DNA of 64,000 nucleotides from JADKIH01 sp964595205 (GCA_964595205.1 CAZQOQ010000006.1:1-64000), one strand, 5' to 3'; positions 18,435 to 27,589 are shown, counted from the first letter of the stretch. Numbers and translations are program-made. Notes: generated from the letters alone by a model not told the origin.

Positions 18435-18442
18435 TATATTTG
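18435..18442 (+). promoter_or_regulatory. Bacteroidota -7 promoter box TATATTTG
   Basis: TATATTTG matches TAnnTTTG exactly and lies about 30 nt before the start of the small Cys-rich protein. A clear TTTG -33 box is missing; ACTGG lies at about the right distance. Confidence 0.55.
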
Positions 18443-18473
18443 ACTCAGAAAAAAATCTAAAACCCATATACAA

Positions 18474-18809
18474 ATGAAAAAATTATTTGCCCTTCTTTCT
18501 CTGGCAGCTTTCTTCGCTGTTAGTGTGAATGCCCAGACAACTAAAGTTGAAGCTTCACAGACTAAAAAACAAACCACTGCTGTAAGTAAAGACAAAAAGG
18601 CTGATTCACATTCTTGTTGTGTAAAAGCTAATGCATCTTGCTGTAAAAACGGCAAAGAGGCTTCCATGAAAAACTGCACTCCGGAGCAGAAAGCTGCCTG
18701 TGCAAAAGCCGGAAAAGAATGTTCTACTGCGAAAGCCGGTAAAACAACTTCCGAAGCAAAAGCACCAGCGAAACTTTCACCTGAAACTCAGAGTGGTCCG
18801 CTCGAGTAA
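18474..18809 (+). CDS. small secreted Cys-rich protein
   Basis: A 111-aa protein with a clear signal peptide (MKKLFALLSLAAFFAVSVNAQ). The mature part is Lys/Ala/Thr-rich and holds eight Cys in about 45 residues (SCC, SCC, NC, AAC, EC). Paired CC motifs suggest metal binding or disulfides. I recognise no family. A promoter box lies upstream and a strong terminator follows, so it is a stand-alone transcription unit. The layout suggests an expressed, possibly abundant envelope protein. Confidence 0.8.
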   Translation: MKKLFALLSLAAFFAVSVNAQTTKVEASQTKKQTTAVSKDKKADSHSCCVKANASCCKNGKEASMKNCTPEQKAACAKAGKECSTAKAGKTTSEAKAPAKLSPETQSGPLE

Positions 18810-18829
18810 AAATTATAAATCAAATACAG

Positions 18830-18860
18830 AAAAAGCTCTTCCTTACGAAGGGCTTTTTTT
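18830..18860 (+). terminator. Rho-independent terminator
   Basis: The arms AAAAAGCTCTTC and GAAGGGCTTTTTTT form a stem with a short loop and run into a T tract, 20 bp after the Cys-rich gene. Its mirror form could also serve the leftward HAD gene. Confidence 0.85.
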
Positions 18861-18879
18861 ATGGGCCCCCGGAAGTGAA

Positions 18880-19575
18880 TTAAAGGATTTGAATCAGTGC
18901 ATCCAGCGACGAAATCTCATAGGTGGGATTTTCCCCGTGAGGAATTCCGGCAGGATTAAAATAAACCGTATCCCAGCCCGCGTCTTTAGCTCCCAGTATA
19001 TCCACCACCAGTCCGTCTCCAATCATCAGGCATTTATCAGATGAGGTATTTGCACTTTGCTCAGCATACTGAAAAATTCTCACATCGGGTTTCTTATATC
19101 CCGTGTGTTCGCTGATTATAATATTCGAAAAATATTTTGTCAGGTCGGCTGATTTTAATTTTATATGCTGCGCCTCCTCGAAACCGTTCGTAATTATATG
19201 AAGAGTGTATTCTTTGCTTAAGGTGGTGAGCACCTCATGTGCATGAGGAAATAAATAATTTTTGGTGGGACTTATTTTTATGTAGTCCTCCGAAAGTTCC
19301 GGCGGAGCCAGTTCCGAATCCAATCCGATGTCCCAGAACGTAAGTGAAAATCGTTTATCCCTGAGAGTAACTTTATCGATTACTCCAAGTCTGTATTGTT
19401 CCCACATCATTTCATTCCTGCTTTTGTATTTATCGAGGAAGACTTCGAATGAAGGAACACCAAGTTCATTTAATTTATATTTATGAAAGAGCTCCTCCAG
19501 CGCTTCGGCGGAATTGCGGTCGAAGTCCCACAGCGTATTGTCAAGATCAAAAAAAATGTGCTGGTATTTTTTCAT
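18880..19575 (-). CDS. YjjG-type HAD phosphatase
   Basis: A 231-aa HAD-superfamily hydrolase with motif I FFDLDNTLWDF (nucleophile Asp and general acid Asp), motif II HIITNGF, Lys in HTGYKKPD and motif IV GDGLVVDI. The YjjG group removes phosphate from nucleotides, including non-canonical ones. I chose the start at 19575, giving MKKYQHIFFDLD. There the ATG overlaps the TAA of the upstream gene by one base (TAATG), so translation is coupled. An in-frame start at 19644 would add unrelated residues. Confidence 0.9.
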   Translation of the reverse strand: MKKYQHIFFDLDNTLWDFDRNSAEALEELFHKYKLNELGVPSFEVFLDKYKSRNEMMWEQYRLGVIDKVTLRDKRFSLTFWDIGLDSELAPPELSEDYIKISPTKNYLFPHAHEVLTTLSKEYTLHIITNGFEEAQHIKLKSADLTKYFSNIIISEHTGYKKPDVRIFQYAEQSANTSSDKCLMIGDGLVVDILGAKDAGWDTVYFNPAGIPHGENPTYEISSLDALIQIL

Positions 19576-20138
19576 TAAAAAATTTCGTGTAACGTCCTCA
19601 CTCGTGTTAGCTGGAAAAATGTCGTAATAATCAACGACCAGCACATGATGGATATAAACATGTAGAGGAAGATTTTATTTTTATTTTTTTCGAGCCTGAC
19701 CATGAAGAACGTGCCGATTGGAATCGAAAACAAGACCGGTGTGAGCGCTGCAAGACCAAGCAGTCCGTACTGTCTCCAGATTTTCACCATTCTTCGGGAT
19801 CTCCGCGAAAAAATTTTCTTCGGCGGAACATGGTGTTCAACATACTGATATTTTATTTCTATTTTCTCATCTGTATCTGCCACGGGCTCTGAAAACAATT
19901 CTGTTTTCTTTTTCTTTCTCCTGAAATAATAATTCCTGACCTTATCCCACATCCTCACCAGCCATTCGCTGATATGCATGAAAATCACCACGCCAATCAT
20001 CCCGCCCATGATTGCATAGATGTTTGTTTCCAGCCATGTAAAGTCATATTTCTGATTGAGATAGGCAAACGATGGCCCGAATGCAAACTTGACGCTGCTA
20101 ATCAGAATCAGGGTAAGTATTTTCAGAAAATCTTCCAA
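19575..20138 (-). CDS. integral membrane protein, possibly COG2426-like
   Basis: A 187-aa protein with hydrophobic segments near residues 5-22, 38-58, 127-150 and 157-178. A basic, charged cytosolic loop (RRKKKKTELF...RRSRR) lies between. The third segment, GLLGLAALTPVLFSIPIG, resembles the Pro/Gly-rich segment of small multidrug-export (COG2426) proteins, but I cannot confirm this. It sits between upp and a HAD phosphatase in a run of leftward genes and is coupled to the latter. Confidence 0.7.
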   Translation of the reverse strand: MEDFLKILTLILISSVKFAFGPSFAYLNQKYDFTWLETNIYAIMGGMIGVVIFMHISEWLVRMWDKVRNYYFRRKKKKTELFSEPVADTDEKIEIKYQYVEHHVPPKKIFSRRSRRMVKIWRQYGLLGLAALTPVLFSIPIGTFFMVRLEKNKNKIFLYMFISIMCWSLIITTFFQLTRVRTLHEIF

Positions 20139-20168
20139 TGAAACAGCGGATGATAAAGAACTTTTAAA

Positions 20169-20816
20169 CTATAACTTACTGCCAAAAGCAAGGTCGCCTG
20201 CGTCACCCAGACCCGGAACAATATACGACTGCGCCGTTAACTCTTCGTCGATGGCCGCAGCCCAGATCGTGACATTGCCTGGCATGTTTCCCTTAACATA
20301 TTCAATCCCCAGCGTACTTGCGAGCGCACAAACGATATGTGTATGACGTGGAATTCCTTTTTCAAGCAACGCTCTATATGTCATCACAATCGATGCGCCT
20401 GTCGCCAGCATGGGATCACATAAAATCAACTCCCTGTCCTGCAGTGATGGACTTCCGACATATTCAAGCTTGATGTCGAAACTTCCGTCTTTGTGATGAC
20501 GACGGTAAGCGCTGATAAACGCATTGTCGGCCTGGTCGAAGTAGTTTATCAATCCGTAGTGTAGAGGAAGCCCGGCCCTCAATATTGTTCCCACGATTGG
20601 AAAATTAGCCAGCACCGGCACAGTCGCTATCCCAAGCGGAGTGATCACCTCCCTGTTTTCATACGGCAAAGTCTTGCTGATCTCGTATGCAAAGATTTCA
20701 CCCAGGCGTTCCAGGTTTTTTCTGAAGCGCATTCTGTCTTTCTGAATCTGTATATCACGTATTTCAGAAACGAATTGATTGATGATCGAATTATTAAGAC
20801 TGAGGTTGTGGACCAT
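20169..20816 (-). CDS. upp: uracil phosphoribosyltransferase
   Basis: Upp converts uracil and PRPP to UMP in pyrimidine salvage. The 215-aa product shows the PRPP-binding loop LCDPMLATGAS near residue 130 and the C-terminal uracil-binding region (YIVPGLGDAGDLAFG). Length is standard. It lies 9 nt after the FemAB-like gene and 30 nt before the membrane-protein gene, all leftward. Confidence 0.96.
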   Translation of the reverse strand: MVHNLSLNNSIINQFVSEIRDIQIQKDRMRFRKNLERLGEIFAYEISKTLPYENREVITPLGIATVPVLANFPIVGTILRAGLPLHYGLINYFDQADNAFISAYRRHHKDGSFDIKLEYVGSPSLQDRELILCDPMLATGASIVMTYRALLEKGIPRHTHIVCALASTLGIEYVKGNMPGNVTIWAAAIDEELTAQSYIVPGLGDAGDLAFGSKL

Positions 20817-20825
20817 AATTAAAAA

Positions 20826-21743
20826 CTATTTAAGCCAGCGAATGACAGGTGGTAAATTATTTTTCAGGATTTGTAAATATACAACTTCCTTCGAACCGAA
20901 ACTCTTATAAAATCTGGCAAGATTTACATTCATGGAGCCTTCAAAATCAAGTATTTTATTTTCGTTAGCGTGATTCCTGATGAATGCATCAATCAGAAAT
21001 GCCATTGCCCCTTTATTTCTTGCCTCATCATCCAGGGCTGAGAAAAGAAAAATATGGGAATGCTGGGAATGTAGAAAAATTGCTCCTGCTATTACTTTTC
21101 CTTCAGGATTAATCACCCCGGGTGTATCTGCCATTCCTTTTTTTTCGAGTACTCCCATCAGTGTTTCAAAGGTGGAATAATCCCTGTTTTTCAGATTGGT
21201 GATTTCCTTTCCCCTGTTTTCTCTGAAAGAGCTTATAATATCTGTGAATGGTACCTTCCCGGTAATTTTTAATCCCGATTGTATTGCCTTTTTTATATTC
21301 CGGGAAAGATTTTCCGAATACCCGGATTTGATCTCATCATAAGAAGCTGAGAGGCTGAGATGGTGAGTTAGTTTATGAACCACTCTGAAGTCATCCGCAT
21401 TGCCAATAACATTCGAAGTATTCAGTTGAATTTCGATCAGCTTGTATTTTGAAGGGATTGCAGCAAGGAATTCTTTTAATTTATCCTCCGGAACCAGAAC
21501 CTCTTTCGAAAATAATCCGAGTTGTTGTGTAAAATATGGCTGATACAAATAATGAATACCCGCCTTTTTGCGAAGCGTAAGAGGGAAAACAGAACTGTAT
21601 CCTTCTTCAATCAACGCATCCCATCCAGGTGAAACGATATCGAGGTACCAGCTGAGTGCATAGGAAAGTCCTTGTGGCGACGAACTGATGCATTCATCCC
21701 ATCTTTCCCTGTCTATTTCTGTATGCGAAAGGAAGCGGATCAA
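20826..21743 (-). CDS. FemAB/GNAT-like acyltransferase
   Basis: A 305-aa protein with a split acyltransferase fold (GNAT_6/FemABX-like). Visible elements are RERWDECISSS, PQGLSYALSWYLD, LTHHLSLSASYDEI, AGAIFLHSQHSHIFLFSA and ILDFEGSMNVNLARFYKSFG near the end. Such proteins transfer amino-acyl or acyl groups in cell-wall or polysaccharide synthesis. The ORF has no ATG in a sensible place. I chose TTG 21743, whose TTGA overlaps the TGA of the upstream gene and yields MIRFLSHTEIDRERW. A longer ATG start at 21794 would lie inside that gene. Confidence 0.82.
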   Translation of the reverse strand: MIRFLSHTEIDRERWDECISSSPQGLSYALSWYLDIVSPGWDALIEEGYSSVFPLTLRKKAGIHYLYQPYFTQQLGLFSKEVLVPEDKLKEFLAAIPSKYKLIEIQLNTSNVIGNADDFRVVHKLTHHLSLSASYDEIKSGYSENLSRNIKKAIQSGLKITGKVPFTDIISSFRENRGKEITNLKNRDYSTFETLMGVLEKKGMADTPGVINPEGKVIAGAIFLHSQHSHIFLFSALDDEARNKGAMAFLIDAFIRNHANENKILDFEGSMNVNLARFYKSFGSKEVVYLQILKNNLPPVIRWLK

Positions 21744-23041
21744 GTAACAGCGACTTTTAGGATTTCTTCGTAAACATCCTTCCAGCCTTCCCATGGCTTC
21801 CGGTTGCTCATCGATTCGTTGTGCCAGATGGTTATGAAGTTACCATTCACGGCTTTTATTTCTTTAATGACCGGGCCTACATAACTCAATGCTTCGGCAG
21901 GCATGATGTTCATGTAATATCTCAGCGTTGCATCCATCACCGCAAAAGGATGTATGCGCAGCCGCGTCTCCGTTTCTCTCTCGAGATCATAAAAATAGAA
22001 TGAAGAGCAGATGCCTGCCCGGAATCCAATCTCACCGGAAAATCCCATCGTATAGTCATCGGTGATATCGGCATCGATAAGTGCACGGTAGGTTGCAGGA
22101 AATCTCAGTTTTAAAAAATGCTGCCTGCTCCTTGTAATATCGCGTTTGATGATCTTTTGCAGCCTCGATTGCTCGAGCTTGAGCCTTCCGGATTTTTCAT
22201 TGGAAAGAAATGACGGATGTATGCCTACATCGTAATAGTCTGCGATCGACTTGATCAGCGACTGAAATTTTTTGCTGCTTACGGAAACATTCTTATCGTT
22301 TTCTGCATAGTCCCCAAGCAGGAAAAAATAGATCATCTTCAGATTGTATTTTCGCTGCAATTCGGACAGGTGGTCATAAGTATCATACGGGTCTTTCTTC
22401 CTGCCTGTCAACACGGAAATGCGTTCTAAGAATGTTCCAAAATCCAATTGGGTTATCGAGCGTACCATTGCGCCTATGGTTCGCATGAGACCTTTTTCTT
22501 TATAGGCCCAGGCATTGTCAATATCGACCGTAGACAGGTAGCTGTATGTACTCTGCCGGAATATCATTTCAGGAAAATGTTCCTTAAAAATTTTCCTGAT
22601 TTTTTTCGCGTAGATATTTACCACCGGTTTATTCAAAAATCCTTTCTGAAAAGCGAGACTTTCGGCGACATCAAACCGGCCGAATTTATCAGGCCTGAAA
22701 GGCAGATATTCCTCATAGCGGCTGACCATAAAAAAACTCGCGGCGAAAGGATCAAAGGGAATGACATATTTAGGATGTGTGGCAAAGAAGGCCTTCGTAT
22801 CGTTCCAGTCGAAGACCGACAAGTCCTGTTTCCTGATTTTTTTTTCAAACAATAAATCGGTCGCATAAAAAAACAGTTCTTCACCGAAGGGTCGTGTGCT
22901 GTAATTTAATTTGGGGCCCGTATGAAATCCGAATTTATCTGCATCGGTCGTAAGCTCGTAATCGATGCCGACGAGATCTTTCAAAAATAAATCCAGTGTA
23001 TAGGTGAGGCGATTTGTGATCGAGTTGACGTAAACGAGCAT
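21740..23041 (-). CDS. polysaccharide deacetylase-like protein
   Basis: A 433-aa protein of the DUF7033/NodB-like group found in Bacteroidota. An N-terminal region of about 165 aa precedes a deacetylase-like barrel with STVDIDNAW (metal Asp motif), VGIHPSFLSN (HxxS-type motif) and FSGEIGFRAG (Arg motif). It probably removes acetyl groups from a cell-surface glycan. The upstream radC gene ends 23 nt before its start, and the FemAB-like gene overlaps its stop by 4 nt. Confidence 0.82.
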   Translation of the reverse strand: MLVYVNSITNRLTYTLDLFLKDLVGIDYELTTDADKFGFHTGPKLNYSTRPFGEELFFYATDLLFEKKIRKQDLSVFDWNDTKAFFATHPKYVIPFDPFAASFFMVSRYEEYLPFRPDKFGRFDVAESLAFQKGFLNKPVVNIYAKKIRKIFKEHFPEMIFRQSTYSYLSTVDIDNAWAYKEKGLMRTIGAMVRSITQLDFGTFLERISVLTGRKKDPYDTYDHLSELQRKYNLKMIYFFLLGDYAENDKNVSVSSKKFQSLIKSIADYYDVGIHPSFLSNEKSGRLKLEQSRLQKIIKRDITRSRQHFLKLRFPATYRALIDADITDDYTMGFSGEIGFRAGICSSFYFYDLERETETRLRIHPFAVMDATLRYYMNIMPAEALSYVGPVIKEIKAVNGNFITIWHNESMSNRKPWEGWKDVYEEILKVAVT

Positions 23042-23064
23042 CGAAATAATTTTACGGTCAGGTG

Positions 23065-23754
23065 TCAGAGCAGCCCTTCGTCCGCAAAGCTATAAAATCC
23101 ATGTTGTGTTACGATAATATGATCGAGAACAGTTATCTCTAAAACTTTACCGGCTTCCGCAATGTTTTTAGTGAGTTGAATATCAGATGCGCTTGGCTGG
23201 TTGTTGCCAGAGGGATGATTATGACAGAGAATGATTGAGACCGCCTTCTGATCCAGTGCTGCCTTAAAGATCATCCGTGGGTCTGCAACCGTACCGCTCA
23301 TTCCACCTTTACTGATCTGTTGTTTGCTGATGATAACGTTGGCGCGGTTTAAAAAAATGACCCAGAACTCCTCGTGCAGCAGTTCGCCAAGCAATGGCTG
23401 CATCAGTTCTACCGCTTCGCGGCTGCTGGTCAGTTTATTCTGTATCGATTCTTTCAACTCCTTTCTTCTCCTGCCAAGTTCGAGTGCTGCCACGATGGTC
23501 ACAGCCTTTGCTTCTCCGATGCCCTTGAATTTCTGAAGTTCCAGGACGTTCATCCTGCCAAGAAGGTTGAGGTCATTGGAATTGCCATTGAGAATTTTCC
23601 TCGCCAGATCCACTGCCGTCTCACCAGCATTGCCTGTACCGATTAATATCGCAATAAGTTCTGCATCGGTGAGAGAATGTTTCCCCTTAATTAAAAGCTT
23701 CTCCCTTGGCCTGTCTTCCTCAGCCCATAACTTGATTGACAGATGTGAATCCAT
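23065..23754 (-). CDS. radC: RadC family JAB/MPN protein
   Basis: A 229-aa protein with an N-terminal UPF0758 helix-hairpin-helix region (FKGIGEAKAVTI) and a C-terminal JAB/MPN domain. Its metal site is HNHPSGNNQPSASD. The historic DNA-repair name is not well supported; the real role is uncertain. Length and motifs are standard for the family. It heads the leftward run radC, deacetylase-like, FemAB-like, upp, membrane protein, HAD. Confidence 0.93.
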   Translation of the reverse strand: MDSHLSIKLWAEEDRPREKLLIKGKHSLTDAELIAILIGTGNAGETAVDLARKILNGNSNDLNLLGRMNVLELQKFKGIGEAKAVTIVAALELGRRRKELKESIQNKLTSSREAVELMQPLLGELLHEEFWVIFLNRANVIISKQQISKGGMSGTVADPRMIFKAALDQKAVSIILCHNHPSGNNQPSASDIQLTKNIAEAGKVLEITVLDHIIVTQHGFYSFADEGLL

Positions 23755-23870
23755 CCGGCAAGAAAAGAAGAATGGATGAGAATTGTGTTCAATAGAATAG
23801 TGAAAATGGGGCGGCTACGATAAAGAAACGAAGAACTGAAAACTAAATCTTTCAGGAATAGAGCAATAAA

Positions 23871-23895
23871 AAAAGGGATCAAAACGATCCCTTTT
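23871..23895 (-). terminator. Rho-independent terminator after rpsT
   Basis: A perfect 10-bp stem, AAAAGGGATC/GATCCCTTTT, with a 5-nt loop lies 26 bp after the rpsT stop. A further A run at 23868-23870 extends the T tract of the minus-strand transcript. Confidence 0.9.
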
Positions 23896-23921
23896 CAAAT
23901 TTCACAATTAAATAAAACAGG

Positions 23922-24176
23922 TTATTTTAAATGGTTTACATGAACTGCAATCTCACTCTTTAAGTTTGCAGCCTTGTTTTTATGAATGATATTCTTTTTT
24001 GCCAGTCTGTCCAGCATCGATGAAATCTTTGGTAATTGCGTCGTCGCTTCTTTCTTGTCCTTTACTTCCAAAAAATTTTTCATTGCATTTCGAAGCGTCT
24101 TTGCCTGGTAACGATTTCTAACTCTCTTAGTCTCGCTGTTACGGATTCGCTGAAGAGATGATTTATGATTTGCCAT
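23922..24176 (-). CDS. rpsT: 30S ribosomal protein S20
   Basis: S20 binds the 5' domain of 16S rRNA. The 84-aa product is very basic and has the family N terminus MANHKSSLQRIRNSETKRVRN plus the late KAANLKSEIAVHV helix. It is monocistronic: an exact Bacteroidota promoter lies upstream (24250-24280) and a strong terminator downstream. Confidence 0.97.
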   Translation of the reverse strand: MANHKSSLQRIRNSETKRVRNRYQAKTLRNAMKNFLEVKDKKEATTQLPKISSMLDRLAKKNIIHKNKAANLKSEIAVHVNHLK

Positions 24177-24249
24177 TGATTTTTATAATATTTTACTGAT
24201 TTTTTACTTTTTCCCCATGTCTTACCTCTAAGGGTAATTTTTGGGAGTG

Positions 24250-24280
24250 CAAATATAGTAAAGCCGGTTAATCTGCCAAA
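24250..24280 (-). promoter_or_regulatory. rpsT promoter, TTTG-N19-TATATTTG
   Basis: On the minus strand TTTG (24277-24280), a 19-nt spacer and TATATTTG (24250-24257) match the Bacteroidota sigma-ABfr consensus exactly. This would start transcription near 24243, giving a leader of about 65 nt for rpsT. Confidence 0.85.
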
Positions 24281-24440
24281 CAATAACACGCGATTATCTT
24301 GATTTAAAAGGCAATAATGACAGAAAATACCTGATTTTTCGGGATCTAATATTGGTAAATATTTAAAAAAATGAGGAATCGGATCAAAATCGTTCAATTG
24401 GTTATTTCGCAAATTGAATTGCTATTTTTACCGGCCTGAT

Positions 24441-25634
24441 ATGGATAAAACGGGAAAAGAAATTATTGCAGTTATTGGAGCAGGTACCATGGGCAGCGGA
24501 ATCGCCCAGGTAGCAGCTATGGCCGGACATGAAACCATGATTTTCGATTCCAATCCCGGGGCAATTGCAAAATCAAAGGACGAGTTTAAAAAGACACTTT
24601 CCAGGCTGGTAGAGAAGGGTAAACTCTCAAACGATGATTCGATTTCTTTTTTCGAGAGAGTCAATTTTATCGATTCCATTCAGAAAATCAAAACCTCGGA
24701 TGTTGTCATCGAAGCCGTCATTGAAAATATCGACACCAAACAAAATCTTTTTAAGGAAATAGAAGCCGTCGTAAGCGACGAGTGTATACTGGCGAGCAAT
24801 ACCTCATCGCTGTCAATTACGAGCATCGCTTCCTGTTGCCGGCGGCCGCAGCGGTTTATCGGAATGCATTTTTTCAATCCCGCGCCGCTGATGCCGCTCG
24901 TGGAAATCATTCCCGGGATTTCCACCGATAAAACTATTGTAGAAAAATCGAAGATATTAATTTCCGGTTGGGCCAAGTCGGTAGTGGTCGCAAAAGACAC
25001 TCCCGGTTTTATTGTAAACAGGATTGCAAGGCCATATTACGGCGAGGCCATACGCATCTTCGAAGAACGATGGTGTGGAATCCCGGGAGATGAAAGAGGA
25101 CTCGCCACCATCGACTGGGCAATGCGTGAATTCGGCGGTTTTAAAATGGGACCCTTCGAGCTGATGGATCTCATCGGAAACGACGTGAATTATACTGTCA
25201 CGGAAACCGTATGGACACAATTTTTCTATGACCCGCGCTATAAGCCGTCTTTTACGCAGAAGCGGCTCTTCGAGGCCAGGCATTTCGGAAGGAAAAGCGG
25301 GAAAGGTTATTACTCATATGGTGAAGGAACGACGCTTCCGGCTCCGATCAGGGACCATGATACCGGAGGCAAAATCTTCATGCGCATTCTTGCCATGCTC
25401 ATTAATGAAGCTGCCGATGCATTATACTATAACGTTGCCGGAAGAGACGACATCGATCTTGCTATGACTAAAGGAGTAAATTACCCGAAGGGATTGCTCA
25501 AATGGTGTGATGAAGCCGGAGCGGAAAAAATCCTTAAGATTTTAGTCGCGCTCAGAACGCTGTACGCAGAGGACAGGTATCGTCCGTCTGTTTTGCTGCA
25601 GCAGATGGCAGAGAAGAATCAGAATTTTTATTAA
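24441..25634 (+). CDS. paaH: 3-hydroxyacyl-CoA dehydrogenase (PaaH-like)
   Basis: A 397-aa NAD-dependent dehydrogenase. Its N-terminal Rossmann fold has IGAGTMGSGIAQVAAMAG, and SNTSSLSI and GMHFFNPAPLMPLVEI are the catalytic-region motifs. Two C-terminal 3HCDH helical domains follow. Given paaI, paaJ and paaY downstream, its likely role is oxidation of 3-hydroxyadipyl-CoA in phenylacetate degradation; 3-hydroxybutyryl-CoA is the alternative substrate. ATG 24441 was chosen over TTG 24414. The next gene starts 6 nt after the stop. Confidence 0.9.
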   Translation: MDKTGKEIIAVIGAGTMGSGIAQVAAMAGHETMIFDSNPGAIAKSKDEFKKTLSRLVEKGKLSNDDSISFFERVNFIDSIQKIKTSDVVIEAVIENIDTKQNLFKEIEAVVSDECILASNTSSLSITSIASCCRRPQRFIGMHFFNPAPLMPLVEIIPGISTDKTIVEKSKILISGWAKSVVVAKDTPGFIVNRIARPYYGEAIRIFEERWCGIPGDERGLATIDWAMREFGGFKMGPFELMDLIGNDVNYTVTETVWTQFFYDPRYKPSFTQKRLFEARHFGRKSGKGYYSYGEGTTLPAPIRDHDTGGKIFMRILAMLINEAADALYYNVAGRDDIDLAMTKGVNYPKGLLKWCDEAGAEKILKILVALRTLYAEDRYRPSVLLQQMAEKNQNFY

Positions 25635-25640
25635 TACAAA

Positions 25641-27164
25641 ATGTCGACCACAGAAGAATTTAAAAAAAGTATCGATGCCAGCTATACCTTCAAGGGTGAT
25701 TACATCGTATTGGGGACAGCCATGTTCGAAAAGAAAGCGGTACCCGATACACTGGTAAAAATTCCGCTGAATGTTGTAAATCGCCATGGACTGATAGCAG
25801 GTGCAACCGGTACCGGCAAGACCAAAACCATTCAGCAGTTTGCCGAGAGTCTTTCAGAAAAAGGCATTCCGGTTTTACTGATGGATATCAAGGGCGATCT
25901 AAGTGGTATAGCAAGACCGGGAGTTGAAAATCAAAAAATAAAAGATCGTCACCAGTTGATTGGCAGGGAATGGACCCCTGCTCAGTTTCCCGCAGAGTTG
26001 ATGTCTATTTCGGAAGAGAAGGGATTGCGTTTGCGTGCAACGGTTTCGGAATTCGGTCCGGTATTATTTTCAAAGATACTGGAGCTGAACGAGAATCAGC
26101 AGGGAGCCGTCGCAATCGTATTCAAATACTGCGACGATAAAAAGATGCCGTTGCTCGACATTAAAGACTTTCGTCAGGTGTTACAATATGTTACCAACGA
26201 AGGCCGGAAAGAAATCGATATGTACGGGCAGATTACCCCCGCCACCGCCGGAGTAATCATGAGAAAACTGCTGGAAATAGAACAGCAGGGAGCAGATAAA
26301 TTCTTCGGTGAAAAATCATTCGAAGTGGAAGACCTGGTTCGAGAAGATAAAGATGGTCGCGGTTACCTGAACATCATCCGTCTTTCTGATATGCAGGAAA
26401 GGCCCAAGCTGTTTTCTACATTCATGCTTTGCCTGCTGGCGGAGATCTACCAGAAATTTCCCGAGCTCGGCGATAAGGCTTCACCGAAACTGGTAATCTT
26501 TATCGACGAGGCACACCTGATTTTCAGGGAGGCTACGAAAGCGTTGATGGACCAGCTGGAGACTGTAATTAAACTCATTCGTTCCAAAGGCGTGGGAATA
26601 TTTTTCTGCACGCAAATTCCCGGAGATGTACCCGATGCCATTCTGAGCCAGCTTGGGTCGAAGTTTCAGCACGCGATGCGGGCATTCACTGCGAAGGACA
26701 GGAAAGAAATTAAGCTCGTTGCGGAAAACTATCCTTCAACGAAGTTTTACGATACCGAAACACTGCTGACAGAACTCGGAATCGGCGAAGCCTTCATCAC
26801 GGTACTCGATGAGAAAGGTGCCCCGACTCCGCTTGCCCATACGCTCCTCTGTGCTCCAAGGACGCGAATGGATGTGCTGACGAGTGAAGAGCAGGATCAG
26901 ATCGTTTCTGCTTCTATGATTGCTTCCGGATACAATGAAGTGATCGACCGGCAGAGTGCTTATGAAATGCTCACGAAGAAATTCGTTCCGGCCGAAACCC
27001 AGGAACAACAGAGTACGAAAACTTCAAAACAGGATCAGTCAGCCTCAATCACCGAAACGATATCCGCAGTTACTAAAAATCCGCTGGTTAAACAGGTTGC
27101 GAGAGAACTCACACGTGGAATTTTTGGGGTGCTTTTCGGAAAGACTACCACCAGAAGAAGATGA
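25641..27164 (+). CDS. HerA-like ATPase (DUF853/YjgR family)
   Basis: A 507-aa hexameric-ATPase-type protein. It shows Walker A GATGTGKTKT near residue 50, MDIKGDLSG, Walker B LVIFIDEAHLIF and sensor/Arg-finger regions, with the YjgR-type C-terminal NPLVKQVARELTRGIFG. HerA proteins translocate DNA, but the role of the stand-alone DUF853 branch is unclear. It sits inside a phenylacetate gene cluster: 6 nt after paaH, and its TGA overlaps the paaI start as ATGA. Cotranscription is therefore very likely even though the functions seem unrelated. Confidence 0.92.
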   Translation: MSTTEEFKKSIDASYTFKGDYIVLGTAMFEKKAVPDTLVKIPLNVVNRHGLIAGATGTGKTKTIQQFAESLSEKGIPVLLMDIKGDLSGIARPGVENQKIKDRHQLIGREWTPAQFPAELMSISEEKGLRLRATVSEFGPVLFSKILELNENQQGAVAIVFKYCDDKKMPLLDIKDFRQVLQYVTNEGRKEIDMYGQITPATAGVIMRKLLEIEQQGADKFFGEKSFEVEDLVREDKDGRGYLNIIRLSDMQERPKLFSTFMLCLLAEIYQKFPELGDKASPKLVIFIDEAHLIFREATKALMDQLETVIKLIRSKGVGIFFCTQIPGDVPDAILSQLGSKFQHAMRAFTAKDRKEIKLVAENYPSTKFYDTETLLTELGIGEAFITVLDEKGAPTPLAHTLLCAPRTRMDVLTSEEQDQIVSASMIASGYNEVIDRQSAYEMLTKKFVPAETQEQQSTKTSKQDQSASITETISAVTKNPLVKQVARELTRGIFGVLFGKTTTRRR

Positions 27165-27589
27165 TCATGGACGAACAGGCAATTGCATCAAAGGTTGTTG
27201 ACAAGATGATGGGAAGTGACTGGTTCAGCCAGTGGCTGGGAATAACGGTGGACAAAATTACGCCGGGCAGTTGTATGCTCAGGATGAAAATCAGGAAGGA
27301 AATGCTGAATGGTTTTGCAATAGCTCACGGTGGGATTACCTATTCCCTTGCTGACAGTGCGCTTGCCTTTGCATCGAACAGTCACGGGCGAAAGGCAGTA
27401 TCTGTGGAGACCAGTATTTCTCACACAGTTTCATTAAAAGAGGGAGATGTGATTATTGCAGAAGCGGAAGAAGTTTCTCTGAAGGAGAAGATTGCCATCT
27501 ATAATATTGTCATTAAAAAAGAGGACGGAGATGTGGTAGCGCTTTTCAAGGGTACAGTGTATAGGACTTCTAGAATGTGGGAAGTTTAA
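27161..27589 (+). CDS. paaI: PaaI-type acyl-CoA thioesterase
   Basis: A 142-aa hot-dog-fold thioesterase. The HGGITYSLADSALAFASNS stretch, with its catalytic Asp, is diagnostic of PaaI, which hydrolyses ring-modified phenylacetyl-CoA to rescue trapped CoA. The start overlaps the HerA-like gene's stop (ATGA); a second ATG 6 nt later is also possible. It is followed by a 167-bp gap with two palindromic repeats and then paaJ. Confidence 0.92.
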   Translation: MIMDEQAIASKVVDKMMGSDWFSQWLGITVDKITPGSCMLRMKIRKEMLNGFAIAHGGITYSLADSALAFASNSHGRKAVSVETSISHTVSLKEGDVIIAEAEEVSLKEKIAIYNIVIKKEDGDVVALFKGTVYRTSRMWEV

